DNA of 64,000 bases from an uncultured Collinsella sp. (GCA_959023295.1 CAUFBM010000010.1:12903-76902); one strand, 5' to 3'; shown: positions 7,791 through 16,718, counted from the first letter of the stretch. Translations and numbers: made by a program. Notes: generated by a model from the letters alone, not told the origin.

Positions 7791-9191
7791 CTAGTCAACC
7801 ACGTGGGTCGTTGCGACCTGCTTGAGCCAAGCTGCAGACTTCTTAAGGCGGCGCTTGTAGCCGTCCATGAGGTCGACCTCGACAAAGCCGTAACGGTTCT
7901 TAAAGGCATTAGCCCAAGACCAGTTATCGATGACGGCCCAATAATGGTATCCGCGGCATTTGGCGCCCTCGGCGATTGCCTTGGCAACCCACTCCAGGTG
8001 CTGGCGCACAAAGTCGACGCGGTAGTCGTCCTGAATGGTCCCTTCGGCGTCACGGTTCTTGTATTCGTCCATGATGCCGATACCGTTCTCGGATACAAAC
8101 CACTCAAGATCGGGGTAGTTCTTAGCGCAGTCCATGCCAAAGTCGTAGAGGCCCTGCGGGTAGATTTCCCAGCCGCGGCTCTCGTTCATAACGGCGTCGG
8201 GCCATACGTACTCGTCGGCAAAGTGCGGCAGACCGTACTGGTCGATCTTGCTCGCCGGAGCCTGAACGCGCGTGGGATGGTAGTAGTTACAACCGAGCCA
8301 GTCGACAACGCCCTGCTTGAGGATCTCTTGGTCGCCGGCACGGAACGGAAGTTTAACGCCGCCCTCGGCCAGGCTGTCGAGCACGTCGGCGGGAAGCTCG
8401 CCCTTGGTAATAAGGTCGAGCCACCAGCGATTGTTGATACCGCTGGTCATACGCACGGCCTCGAGGTCTGCCTCGCTGGGGTTCTCCTTGGTATAGACCG
8501 GGGTAAAGCAGTTGATCATGCCGATCTTGGCGTCGGCGCGAACGGCGCCCTCGTCATAGGCGCGGCGGTAGTTGGCCACAGCCAGCGCGTGCGCCAGCGA
8601 GATGTGATACTGCACGGTGCGGGCGCGGTTATAGTCATGGAGCTGCGGGTACCACACGCCCTCCTGATAGCGCTGCTCGGGCTCGACGATGGGCTCGTTA
8701 AAGGTGAACCAGTACTTGATCTCCTGGCCAAACTCGCGGAAGGCAACGTCGGCGTAATGAGCGTACGCCTCGACGACCTCACGGCTCTCCCAACCACCAC
8801 GGTCAAAGAGGTAGGTAGGCATGTCAAAGTGGTACAGGTTGACGAACGGCTCCAGGCCGGCCTCGCGAGAGGCACGGAACAGCTCGTGATACCACGCGGC
8901 GCCCTCCTCATTGAGGTTGCCGTTAGCATCGAGCAGGCGACTCCACTGGATGGAGGTGCGGTAGGTATCCAGGCCCAAGTCCTTCAAAATGCGAAGGTCC
9001 TCCTGGTATTTAGCCATAAAGTCATTGCCAGCATAAGAGCCAACGCGGTTATAGAACGAATCCAGATCCTGGATGGACCAGGTATCCCACAGGTTCTCGA
9101 GCTTGCCGCCCTGGTTCCACTGACCCTCAGTCTGCGGGCCGGACATAGCGGCGCCAAAGAAGAAGTCACGGGGCAGCTGATACTGAGCCAT
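7791..9191 (-). CDS. bglA: 6-phospho-beta-glucosidase, glycoside hydrolase family 1
   Basis: A 466-residue GH1 (beta/alpha)8-barrel enzyme that would cleave the phosphodisaccharide delivered by the adjacent PTS. The acid/base glutamate is E166 in FTFNEP and the nucleophile is E368 in FVSENG. The C-terminal YKRRLKKSAAW resembles the phosphate-binding lysine/serine region of 6-phospho enzymes. The start at 9191 is chosen because MAQYQLPRDFFFG begins the conserved domain and GAGGAC lies upstream; the longer frame to 9314 runs through a palindrome. It is the first gene of the minus-strand sugar operon and is divergent from the GntR regulator. Confidence 0.93.
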   Translation of the reverse strand: MAQYQLPRDFFFGAAMSGPQTEGQWNQGGKLENLWDTWSIQDLDSFYNRVGSYAGNDFMAKYQEDLRILKDLGLDTYRTSIQWSRLLDANGNLNEEGAAWYHELFRASREAGLEPFVNLYHFDMPTYLFDRGGWESREVVEAYAHYADVAFREFGQEIKYWFTFNEPIVEPEQRYQEGVWYPQLHDYNRARTVQYHISLAHALAVANYRRAYDEGAVRADAKIGMINCFTPVYTKENPSEADLEAVRMTSGINNRWWLDLITKGELPADVLDSLAEGGVKLPFRAGDQEILKQGVVDWLGCNYYHPTRVQAPASKIDQYGLPHFADEYVWPDAVMNESRGWEIYPQGLYDFGMDCAKNYPDLEWFVSENGIGIMDEYKNRDAEGTIQDDYRVDFVRQHLEWVAKAIAEGAKCRGYHYWAVIDNWSWANAFKNRYGFVEVDLMDGYKRRLKKSAAWLKQVATTHVVD

Positions 9192-9224
9192 CAAAGTCCT
9201 CGCTTTCGTGTCTAGAGCTTTCGG

Positions 9225-9314
9225 TTGGAGACGGGTTTGCTTTGGCAAGTTATCCGGCGCGGGCGCGCACCGGTTATCCAGATATCCAGCCCGCCAAAAC
9301 AAAACCGTCCCCAA
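9225..9314. repeat. Long imperfect palindrome in the glycosidase leader, family C copy 2
   Basis: TTGGAGACGGGTTTGCTTTGGC-type left arm at 9225-9246 pairs with 9293-9314 with three mismatches in 22. The right arm read on the minus strand carries TTGGGGACGG, linking it to other GGGGAC palindromes. A second hairpin (CCCTGCC/GGCAGGG) follows at 9323-9339. Confidence 0.6.
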
Positions 9315-9339
9315 ACGGTCGGCCCTGCCGGCGGCAGGG

Positions 9340-9493
9340 TTCCGTTCGTTGCGTACAACTATAGCGCTCTAATTTCTAAAGTAAAGCGTCTTTTTGTTTT
9401 TTCTTTCTCGGACTTCTTATATAAAAGTAATATGGGTGCCTCGTTGGGGGTTATACTTACTTGCGTATTCTTATATGTCGGAAAGGAGGTTCC
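9340..9493. promoter_or_regulatory. AT-rich divergent promoter region and candidate operator
   Basis: The stretch between the glycosidase leader and the GntR gene is the most AT-rich in this cluster, with a TATATAAA box near 9418-9425. An imperfect inverted repeat, AAGTAATAT (9425-9433) and ATACTTACTT (9453-9462), overlaps it and is a candidate site for the GntR/UTRA protein. Neither start site is proven. Confidence 0.35.
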
Positions 9494-10213
9494 ATGATTC
9501 CCAAATACGAGGCGATAGCTGCAGATATCCGTCGAAGCATCGAGGATGGCGCTCTTAAACCGGGCGACAAGCTACCCACCGTCGTTGAGTTCTGTGAGCT
9601 CTATAGCGTTTCCAAAATCACCGTCAAACGAGCTATCGAGCAGATCACCGAAGAGGGTCTTGTTACCAGCCGGCGCGGATCGGGCACCTACGTTAAAGAC
9701 ACGGCGGGGCTTCCCGACAAGGCGTTTTTCCAGGGCAAGAACGACCGCGCCCAGGGCTTTTCGTATGAGCACCGCGGGGAGAAGGTAACCTCGGTGGTCT
9801 ACGATTTCTCGATTGTCAATCCACCGGCAGAGGTTGCGACTCAGCTGGGAATTGCCGAGGATGACTTTGCCTATCACATCGTGCGCGTGCGCCAGGTCGA
9901 CGAGAAGCCCATCGTTATCGAGTACACCTACATGCCCCTCGAGCTGATTCCGGGCCTTAAAAAGAAAGACCTGTATGGATCGGTCTACAGCTTCATCCGC
10001 GAGCAATGCGGGCTGAAGATTTCGAGCTTCCACCGCACCATTCGCGCCGTAGCGGCAACCGAGGAAGAGGCTGAGCGCCTGGACACCAAACCCGGCTCTC
10101 CCCTGCTCGAGCTCAACCAGATTGGCTTTTTGGATAGCGGCACCGCCTTTGAGCATTCGATCTCGCGCAACGTTGGTGACCGCTTTGAGCTGCACAACGT
10201 AACGTTGGCATAG
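9494..10213 (+). CDS. GntR-family (HutC/UTRA) transcriptional regulator
   Basis: A 239-residue regulator with an N-terminal winged helix (residues 1-70, including PGDKLPTVVEFCELYSVSKI and the wing GLVTSRRGSGTYV). A C-terminal UTRA ligand-binding domain spans about 90-235. The start at ATG 9494 is fixed by GGAAAGGAGGT immediately upstream. Divergent placement from the beta-glucosidase/PTS operon suggests it represses that operon and responds to a phosphosugar, as BglR/TreR-type proteins do. The effector is not identifiable from sequence. Confidence 0.9.
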   Translation: MIPKYEAIAADIRRSIEDGALKPGDKLPTVVEFCELYSVSKITVKRAIEQITEEGLVTSRRGSGTYVKDTAGLPDKAFFQGKNDRAQGFSYEHRGEKVTSVVYDFSIVNPPAEVATQLGIAEDDFAYHIVRVRQVDEKPIVIEYTYMPLELIPGLKKKDLYGSVYSFIREQCGLKISSFHRTIRAVAATEEEAERLDTKPGSPLLELNQIGFLDSGTAFEHSISRNVGDRFELHNVTLA

Positions 10214-10286
10214 TTTTGTAGTCATGCGGGCGCTCGTTATGGCTCGTTTAGAGTGGGCAACCGCACAACACCATGGGGGTATGAAC

Positions 10287-11219
10287 ATGTCCGATTTGAT
10301 TAAACTGACGCCGATCTTCCACGAGAAGATCTGGGGCGGCCGCCAGCTCGAAACCGTATTTGGTTACGACATTCCCGAGGGTCCCATCGGTGAGTGCTGG
10401 GCTATCTCGGCCCATCCCAACGGCGACTGCCAGATTGCGGAGGGCCCGTATGCCGGCCACACGCTGTCGTGGCTGTGGGCCGAGCACCGTGAGCTCTTTG
10501 GCAACTGCGAGGGCAAGGAGTTCCCGCTGCTCATTAAGATTCTGGACGCCAAGGACGACCTTTCGATCCAGATTCACCCCAACGACGAGTACGCTGCCGA
10601 GCACGAGAACGGCAGCCTGGGCAAGACCGAGTGCTGGTATGTGCTGGACTGCGAGCCCGGCGCCACGATCATCGTCGGACAGCGCGCCAAGGACCGCGCC
10701 GAGGCAGCACAGATGATCGAGGACGGCCGCTGGGACGAGATGCTCAACGTGCTGCCGATTCACAAGGGCGACTTTTTCCAGATTGACTCCGGTACCGTGC
10801 ACGCCATCAAGACCGGTACGCTCATTTTGGAGACGCAGCAGTCGAGCGATGTGACCTATCGCCTGTACGACTACGACCGCCCCGGCACCGACGGCAAGCT
10901 GCGCCCGCTGCATATTGAGCAGAGCCTCGACTGCATCGATTTTGATGTTCAGGCGCCGACCGACGGCACCGTGACCGCGCCCGAGGTCGACGGCGTGACC
11001 GAGCTCGAGTCCAATCCCTGCTACACCGTCGATCGTGTGCGTGTCGACGGCAGCAAGACCCTCGACCAGCGCTGGCCCTTCATGTGCCTGTCGGTCATCA
11101 ACGGCGAAGGCACCGTCTGCGGCGACCCCGTCCACAAGGGAAGCCACCTGCTGGCCCCGAGCACCGTCAGCTCCATCGACCTCGAAGGCAAGATGGAACT
11201 GATTATTAGCCACCTGTAG
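10287..11219 (+). CDS. manA: Mannose-6-phosphate isomerase, type I
   Basis: A 310-residue cupin-fold, zinc-dependent isomerase interconverting mannose-6-phosphate and fructose-6-phosphate. The metal ligands are visible as Q95/H97 in SIQIHPND, E115 in KTECWYVL and H172 in SGTVHAIK. It is short, like the Firmicutes and Actinobacteria enzymes, and lacks the helical insertion of the E. coli protein. Start at 10287 (MSDLIKLTP) has GGGGG seven bases upstream; the ATG at 10281 is too close to that site. It follows the GntR gene by 73 nt and may be co-transcribed with it. Confidence 0.95.
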   Translation: MSDLIKLTPIFHEKIWGGRQLETVFGYDIPEGPIGECWAISAHPNGDCQIAEGPYAGHTLSWLWAEHRELFGNCEGKEFPLLIKILDAKDDLSIQIHPNDEYAAEHENGSLGKTECWYVLDCEPGATIIVGQRAKDRAEAAQMIEDGRWDEMLNVLPIHKGDFFQIDSGTVHAIKTGTLILETQQSSDVTYRLYDYDRPGTDGKLRPLHIEQSLDCIDFDVQAPTDGTVTAPEVDGVTELESNPCYTVDRVRVDGSKTLDQRWPFMCLSVINGEGTVCGDPVHKGSHLLAPSTVSSIDLEGKMELIISHL

Positions 11220-11236
11220 GTCACTGGTACCCGAGT

Positions 11237-11365
11237 GCTCGCCGGGATGGGCGCGGGGTTTGATCGCCTGCTCGGGCAGTCCTGCTCGCACGGAGAGCAC
11301 ATTAAGTGCTCTCCGGCTCGTGCGGAACTCGCGATCGACCAAACCCCGCGCCCATCCCGGCGAGC
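11237..11365. repeat. Long structured palindrome, copy 1 (shares core with copy 2)
   Basis: A perfect 26-bp outer stem (11237-11262 with 11340-11365) encloses a core with an inner perfect 10-bp hairpin (11291-11300 with 11306-11315). Read on the minus strand the core contains GATCGCGAGTTCCGCACG, an inner loop TTAAT and CAGGACTGCCCGAGCAGG. These match copy 2 at 11518 almost exactly, while the outer arms are unrelated. There is no T-run, so it is not a simple terminator. Confidence 0.85.
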
Positions 11366-11395
11366 CTCTGGCTAGCAACAACAACCCAAACGCAA

Positions 11396-11433
11396 GTAGG
11401 GGCTCCCCCGCCCATCAACGGGGGAGCCCCTAC
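11396..11433. terminator. Strong GC hairpin between manA and pcrA
   Basis: GTAGGGGCTCCCCCG and CGGGGGAGCCCCTAC form a perfect 15-bp stem with an 8-nt loop. No T-run follows on either strand, so termination is probable but not certain. Confidence 0.55.
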
Positions 11434-11517
11434 TCGTATCTATATATCAGCCCACCCGGCTCTCCAGACCAAAAAGCGAACGAGCAGAGCGATGTTCGTC
11501 CAGCAACGTTACCCAAG

Positions 11518-11645
11518 GACCTGGGCGGGTGTATGGGGCAACATCGATCGCGAGTTCCGCACGCAAAGGAGGCCACTTAATGTGGCCTCCGTCTTGCGCA
11601 GGACTGTCCGAGCAGGTGATGTTGCCCCATACGCCCGCCCAGGTC
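11518..11645. repeat. Long structured palindrome, copy 2
   Basis: A 28-bp outer stem (11518-11545 with 11618-11645) has one difference, which is a G-U pair if read as RNA. The inner hairpin is GGAGGCCAC/GTGGCCTCC (11568-11576 with 11582-11590) with loop TTAAT. The core flanks GATCGCGAGTTCCGCACG and CAGGACTGTCCGAGCAGG match copy 1. It ends 8 nt from the pcrA stop codon. Confidence 0.85.
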
Positions 11646-11653
11646 CGCCGGGA

Positions 11654-14554
11654 TCACGACAGCTTGACGATCGGTGCAAAACCTTTCATCAGCTTTTTGG
11701 TCTGGCCGGTTTTTTCGAACTGGACCTCGATCATGTCTCCGGCGACCGAGATCACGGTACCGGTGCCAAAGGTCTTGTGGCTCACGGTATCGCCCGCGGC
11801 AAAGTCCTGTGACGCGCTGGCGCGATCGACCTTGCGCTCCACCGTCGGCGACACCTTGGACGACGGCTTTTTAGCTCGCGGCGCGCCCGAACCAAAGGTC
11901 GAGGCAACACGGCCGGCGTCGGGCGAAACCCCGCGATGGCGCTCGGTGCCATAGGTGCTGCCACCAAAGAAATCGTCGAAGCTCGATCCGCCGCGCGAAC
12001 CGGAACCGCCGGTCGAGCGCGTATGCGAACCGAACACCTTGCCGCCATACATATCCGAGCCCATGCCCGAGCCAAAGGTGCCGTGACGGTCGCCGCGCTT
12101 CTCCCAGCCCATGCCCTCAAAACCGGCAGAACCGATACCGCTAAACTCAATATCCTCAAACGGAATCTCGTTGAGGAAACGAGAGCGCGGGTTGGCAGAG
12201 GTCGAGCCGTAGGTGCGACGCGTGGCCGCATAGGTCAGGAACAGGCGCTTACGGGCACGCGTGATGGCAACGTAGGCCAGGCGACGCTCCTCCTCGAGCT
12301 TGCCCGGATCATCGCTGCCGCCAAAGTCGTGCACGTGCGGGAAGATGCCCTCCTCCATGCCGGCCACGAACACCGCCGGGAACTCCAGGCCCTTGGCGGA
12401 GTGGATGGTCATCATGGTAATGGCATGCGTCTCGCCGGCCAGGGAATCCAAGTCGGAGCGCAGGGCCAGCCACTCCATGAGAGCAGGAAGCGCCTTACAG
12501 GTGAGCGGACCGTAGGTGCGCTCGATCTCGTCGGCATGCACGGCACCCGCCGGCATCTCCGTCGGCGCGGCATACGCGTTGCCCGCAATGGCGGCAGCCA
12601 GGGCATCCTGCGGCGAGAGCGCCGGGGCGGCTAGGCTATCGAGCGGATTGGAACCTGCGGCATCACGCGCGCCAACGAGCGCCTCAAACGAGGATACCGG
12701 GGCAGACGGTCCCGGCTCGGGCGCAGGTGCGCTCACCACGACGGGCTCGGGCTCGGCGCCGGCAGGCACGTCGGCAACACCGGCCGCGCGCAGCTCCTCT
12801 AAGCTCTCGAGCGTACCCTCGATATCCTCGTGCGTCTCCTCAAATTCGGCGGCCACGCCCAGGAATTCCTGGATGTTCTCGGCGCGGCTCTCGGCCTCCA
12901 TGGTGCCCTCGGCGCGAAAGGCCTGCAGCAGGCCCGTCTTGTCGACAATCATCTCGACAACGTCCTTGAGCTCGCCGTCCATGCGGCGGCCCTCGCGCAC
13001 CAGCGACACAAAGCTCGACAGGCCATTGCGGACCTTGGCGCTAAACATGCCCGTCTCGGCGCACGCGATCTCGCAGGCTTGGAAGAACGAGCAGCGGTTG
13101 TCGCGCGCCAGCTGCTCGATCTTTTGAATCGAGGTGGAGCCGATGCCGCGGCGCGGCGTGTTGATGACGCGCTTGACGCTCATCTCGTCGGCCGGGTTCA
13201 CGATCATCTTGAGGTAGGCCATGACGTCGCGAATCTCGGCGCGGTCGAAGAATCGCGTGCCGCCGACGATCTTGTAGGGCACGCCCGCGCGCAGGAACAT
13301 ATCTTCGAGGATACGCGACTGGGCGTTGGTGCGGTAGAACACGGCGATATCGTCGTAGCTTGTACCCTTGGCATGCAGCTTTTCGATCTCGCCGGCAATC
13401 CAGCGACCTTCGTCGCGCTCGTCGCTTGCCTGGAAAGCCTGAATCTTCTCGCCATCGCCCTCGGCCGTAAACAGGCGCTTGTCCTTGCGCTGCGAGTTGT
13501 GACGCACCACGGCGTTGGCGGCGCTCAGGATATGACCCGTAGAGCGATAGTTCTGCTCCAGCTTGACGGTCTTGCAGTTTTTAAAGTCCTGCTCAAAGTC
13601 CAGGATGTTGGTGATGTCGGCGCCACGCCAGCTGTAAATGGACTGGTCGTCGTCGCCCACGACCATGAGGTTTTGGTACTTGGCGGCCAGCAGGTTGGCG
13701 ATCTCGTACTGGACGTGGTTGGTGTCCTGATACTCGTCGACGCTAATGTAGCGGAAGCGCTCCTGGTACTTGTCGAGCACCTCGGGGCGGGTGCGCAGTA
13801 GCTCGAGCGTGCGCACGAGCAGGTCGTCGAAGTCCATCGCGTTGGCGGCGCGCAGGCGGCGCTCCAGCTCCAGGTAGACTTGCGCGGCCTTTTTGTCGTT
13901 GGGGCTATCGGCGCTCTTGAGCATGTCCTCGGGCCCGATCATGGCGTTTTTAGCAGAGCTGATCTTGCTGCGGATCATGTTGATGGGGAACTGCTTTTGC
14001 TCGATGCCGAGCGCCTGCATAATGTCGCGCACCATGCGCTTTGAGTCGTCGTCATCGTAGATGGTGAATTGACCGGTATAGCCCAGCAGGTCGGCGTCCT
14101 CGCGCAGCATGCGCACGCACATGGCATGGAAGGTGCACACCCACATGCCACGAGTGCCGCTGGGGATGAGTGCCGCCAGACGCTCGCGCATCTCGGCCGC
14201 AGCCTTGTTGGTAAACGTAATGGCAAGAACCTGCCAAGGCTTAACGCCCAGGTCGCCGAGCATATGTGCGATGCGGAAGGTCAAGACGCGGGTCTTGCCC
14301 GAGCCAGCACCGGCAAGGACCAGCAGCGGACCTTCGGTCGTCAGGACCGCTTCGCGCTGGGCGGGGTTAAGACTGTCGATGTCGACAAGCGACTTAGCGG
14401 GCTTGGGTGCCGGTGCGGGAGCATCGTAGATGTCGAGCGGGACGAGCTCGGGCTCCGGCGCAGCGGGGGCAGTGTATGCATCGAGCGGCACGGGTTCCGG
14501 CGCGGGCGGCACGGACGCAGCAGTGTTCTTTTCCCAGGGCAGGGGCTGGGTCAT
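11654..14554 (-). CDS. pcrA: ATP-dependent DNA helicase PcrA/UvrD
   Basis: A 966-residue SF1A 3'-5' helicase for repair and replication-fork maintenance. The start at 14554 is supported by GAGGAGTCGCCC upstream. The Q-motif LNPAQREAV is near residue 62 and the Walker A AGAGSGKT is at 81-88. DEYQDTN, YSWRGA, QNYRS, TIHSAKGLEF and VAITRARKRL motifs follow. The last 50 residues (DTVSHKTFGTGTVISV) form the PcrA/UvrD Tudor-like RNA-polymerase-binding domain. It is larger than usual. There is a proline/alanine-rich N-terminal tail with a duplicated VPLDxY unit, an alanine/proline-rich insertion at about 590-675, and a glycine/serine-rich linker before the Tudor domain. Confidence 0.97.
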   Translation of the reverse strand: MTQPLPWEKNTAASVPPAPEPVPLDAYTAPAAPEPELVPLDIYDAPAPAPKPAKSLVDIDSLNPAQREAVLTTEGPLLVLAGAGSGKTRVLTFRIAHMLGDLGVKPWQVLAITFTNKAAAEMRERLAALIPSGTRGMWVCTFHAMCVRMLREDADLLGYTGQFTIYDDDDSKRMVRDIMQALGIEQKQFPINMIRSKISSAKNAMIGPEDMLKSADSPNDKKAAQVYLELERRLRAANAMDFDDLLVRTLELLRTRPEVLDKYQERFRYISVDEYQDTNHVQYEIANLLAAKYQNLMVVGDDDQSIYSWRGADITNILDFEQDFKNCKTVKLEQNYRSTGHILSAANAVVRHNSQRKDKRLFTAEGDGEKIQAFQASDERDEGRWIAGEIEKLHAKGTSYDDIAVFYRTNAQSRILEDMFLRAGVPYKIVGGTRFFDRAEIRDVMAYLKMIVNPADEMSVKRVINTPRRGIGSTSIQKIEQLARDNRCSFFQACEIACAETGMFSAKVRNGLSSFVSLVREGRRMDGELKDVVEMIVDKTGLLQAFRAEGTMEAESRAENIQEFLGVAAEFEETHEDIEGTLESLEELRAAGVADVPAGAEPEPVVVSAPAPEPGPSAPVSSFEALVGARDAAGSNPLDSLAAPALSPQDALAAAIAGNAYAAPTEMPAGAVHADEIERTYGPLTCKALPALMEWLALRSDLDSLAGETHAITMMTIHSAKGLEFPAVFVAGMEEGIFPHVHDFGGSDDPGKLEEERRLAYVAITRARKRLFLTYAATRRTYGSTSANPRSRFLNEIPFEDIEFSGIGSAGFEGMGWEKRGDRHGTFGSGMGSDMYGGKVFGSHTRSTGGSGSRGGSSFDDFFGGSTYGTERHRGVSPDAGRVASTFGSGAPRAKKPSSKVSPTVERKVDRASASQDFAAGDTVSHKTFGTGTVISVAGDMIEVQFEKTGQTKKLMKGFAPIVKLS

Positions 14555-14695
14555 GGGCGACTCCTCATCTGACGGACGGCGCGCCTGCGGGCAGCGCCAT
14601 AGTTTGAGCCGTACCAGTATACCGAGCCGCGCGGACACCGACGCAAATCACACCACGACTCCGTGCGCCACCGTCAGGCCCGCCCCAGCGAATTT

Positions 14696-14723
14696 GGTGC
14701 ATTGGGGTCAGGTTAGTCTGCAC
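14696..14723. repeat. Dispersed palindromic repeat, family B copy 2
   Basis: GGTGCA ... GGGGTCAGGTTA ... TGCAC, the inverse of the unit at 4295-4322. The 333-base gap between pcrA and uppP (14555-14887) otherwise holds only the uppP terminator. Confidence 0.5.
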
Positions 14724-14801
14724 GAATCAATTGACAGTCACGAAACCGCCGATGTCATGGCAGCAGCAGCGAGCGGCAGCCAGGGCGAACAAATTGGCAT
14801 G

Positions 14802-14843
14802 AAAAGGGGGCGGCATAGACCTTTTGGTCATGCCACCCCCTTT
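14802..14843 (-). terminator. Intrinsic terminator of uppP
   Basis: AAAAGGGGG and CCCCCTTT arms, extended by GGCAT/ATGCC and ACC/GGT pairing, form a long stem. On the minus strand it is followed by TTTTCAT. Confidence 0.85.
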
Positions 14844-14887
14844 GAATGACAAGTTGTCGCTCTGGTCGCCGCGCAGCGTCAACCAAG

Positions 14888-15862
14888 TTACAGGCCGAGC
14901 ATAGGCTCCAGGACAAAGAAGTACGCGAGCACCACGATGCCCAGGATGATGCGGTAGACGCCGAAGCACTTGAAGTCGTGACGGCGAACGAAGCCCATAA
15001 GCCACTTGATGGCAATGAGCGACACCACAAAGGCGACGACGCAGCCCACGCCCAGGATGGCGATTTCGTTGGTGCCGAAAGTACCGCCCTTAATAAAGTA
15101 CTTGACCAGCTTGAGCGCACTCGCACCAAACATGACGGGAATGGCCAGGAAGAACGTGAACTTAGACGCCACCGAGCGCGTGCAGCCCAGTAGCAGGCCG
15201 CCGATGATCGTGGAGCCGGAGCGCGATGTGCCCGGAATCAGCGAAAGCACCTGGAAGCAACCGATGCCCAGCGCAGTCTTCCAGCTCAGGTCCCCGAGCG
15301 TAGTGATGGAGCCAAAGTCCAGGTTATCGTCATCGTCTGCAGCGGCAGTCGCAGCGGGCGCGGCAAAATGCGCACCGGCGGGGCGTCCGCCCGCTGTCAC
15401 GGCACGCGAACCAAACGAACCGGCAAGAGCGGCCTGGTCGCGTTTGTTCGCGCGCCAGTTCTCGATCACGATAAACAGCACGCCGTACACAATGAGCGCC
15501 AGCGCCACGACGGGAGCATTATAGAAATGTTCCTCCATCCAGTCGTTAAGCGGCAGACCGATCGCCGCGGCGGGAATGCAGCCGAGCACAATCTTGCCCC
15601 ACAACACCCAGGTGTCGCGACGGCCCTCCTTGCCCTTGCTGGGAGAAAACGGGTTGAGGTCGTAGAAGAACAGAACGCAGACGGCCAAAATGGCGCCAAG
15701 CTGAATCACGACCAGGAACATATTCCAGAACGTCTCGCTCACGTTCATCTTGACGAACTCGTCCACCAAGATCATGTGACCGGTCGACGAAACAGGCAGC
15801 CATTCGGTAATGCCCTCGACCAGACCCATGAAGGCAGATTTTAGAAGCTCAATGATATCCAA
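14888..15862 (-). CDS. uppP: Undecaprenyl-diphosphatase UppP (BacA)
   Basis: A 324-residue integral membrane phosphatase that recycles the C55 lipid carrier for cell-wall synthesis; the family confers bacitracin tolerance. Both signature regions are present: EGITEWLPVSSTGH at 16-29 and PGTSRSGST at 210-218. A non-membrane insertion of about 45 residues (140-185, alanine-rich and ending ADDDDN) sits between the halves and is not usual for the family. The start is probably TTG at 15862, with GAGGGGG seven bases upstream; a GTG at 15883 is the alternative. The gene is monocistronic. Confidence 0.94.
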   Translation of the reverse strand: MDIIELLKSAFMGLVEGITEWLPVSSTGHMILVDEFVKMNVSETFWNMFLVVIQLGAILAVCVLFFYDLNPFSPSKGKEGRRDTWVLWGKIVLGCIPAAAIGLPLNDWMEEHFYNAPVVALALIVYGVLFIVIENWRANKRDQAALAGSFGSRAVTAGGRPAGAHFAAPAATAAADDDDNLDFGSITTLGDLSWKTALGIGCFQVLSLIPGTSRSGSTIIGGLLLGCTRSVASKFTFFLAIPVMFGASALKLVKYFIKGGTFGTNEIAILGVGCVVAFVVSLIAIKWLMGFVRRHDFKCFGVYRIILGIVVLAYFFVLEPMLGL

Positions 15863-16103
15863 AGGGACCCCCTCGTTAGACACCCGCCGATATTGTTCTG
15901 CGGACGGTGCGGGCGGTGTCCCATTATCAACCGTTCGCGGCACGCCTGCGCCTACCCTTACCAAAAATCTCGCCCGTTCACAGAATTGCGAGCGGTCAAA
16001 CCGAAATCCTTGGGTATAACTGCAACAAGATAAAGTGTCCGGCGGCCAACGCGTCGCCCGACGCACGAGCCCCGCGCCCGTGCGATAGACCAAGGAGGAA
16101 ACC

Positions 16104-16541
16104 ATGAACGAGGGCTATACCAAGGTATTTGTTTCGCTCGACGGTACTGAGCAGCAGGATTTTGTGCTCGCACGCGCCATCAAGGTCGCCGCAAACAATG
16201 GCGCCAAGCTGATTATCGGCCACGTCATCGATTCCACGGCACTCGAGAGCGCCGGTTCCTATCCGGTCGATCTGGTCAACGGCCTAGAGGAGGCATTTAA
16301 GAACTCCATCGCCAAACAACTCGAAGAGGCCAAGGCCAATCCCGATATTCCCGAGGTCGAGGTTATGATTCGCGCCGGCCGTATTCGCGAGACGCTCAAG
16401 GACGAGATGCTCGACGTGGTCAAGCCCGACCTGGTGCTCTGCGGCGCTCGCGGTCTGTCCTCGATCAAGTATGCGCTCCTGGGCTCGATTTCGACGTTCC
16501 TGCTGCGCAACACCGACTGCGACATCTTGGTCGTAAAGTAG
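16104..16541 (+). CDS. Universal stress protein (UspA family)
   Basis: A 145-residue single Usp domain. The ATP-binding signature G-x2-G-x9-G-S is seen as GARGLSSIKYALLGSIS, so it is of the nucleotide-binding subclass. Strong ribosome site AAGGAGG lies upstream of ATG 16104. It stands alone, facing away from uppP, and is followed by a complex palindrome and a bidirectional terminator. Confidence 0.92.
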   Translation: MNEGYTKVFVSLDGTEQQDFVLARAIKVAANNGAKLIIGHVIDSTALESAGSYPVDLVNGLEEAFKNSIAKQLEEAKANPDIPEVEVMIRAGRIRETLKDEMLDVVKPDLVLCGARGLSSIKYALLGSISTFLLRNTDCDILVVK

Positions 16542-16554
16542 CGTTGCTCCCACC

Positions 16555-16647
16555 GGCCGCGGGGCCTGCGGGGTTTCCACAGGCACGTCCTCGCCGCTTC
16601 GCGGCTGCGGGATGTGCCCTTAGGAAACCCCTCCCGGCCTCGCGGCC
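16555..16647. repeat. Multi-stem palindromic element
   Basis: Nested arms: GGCCGCGGGGCC (16555-16566) with GGCCTCGCGGCC (16636-16647, one G-T pair), GGGGTTTCC (16570-16578) with GGAAACCCC (16623-16631). An apical GCCGC-TTC-GCGGC hairpin completes it. The pattern suggests a folded RNA or cruciform rather than a simple terminator. Confidence 0.6.
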
Positions 16648-16688
16648 TTCGCAGCCTTACTTCAGCGAGTTGTCTGATGGAAAAATGG

Positions 16689-16718
16689 CGTGCCGCCCCG
16701 TTTGGGGCGGCACGTTTT
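16689..16718. terminator. Bidirectional intrinsic terminator
   Basis: CGTGCCGCCCC and GGGGCGGCACG form an 11-bp stem with a GTTT loop, followed by TTTT on the right and preceded by AAAAA on the left. It serves the stress protein and hipA. Confidence 0.9.
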
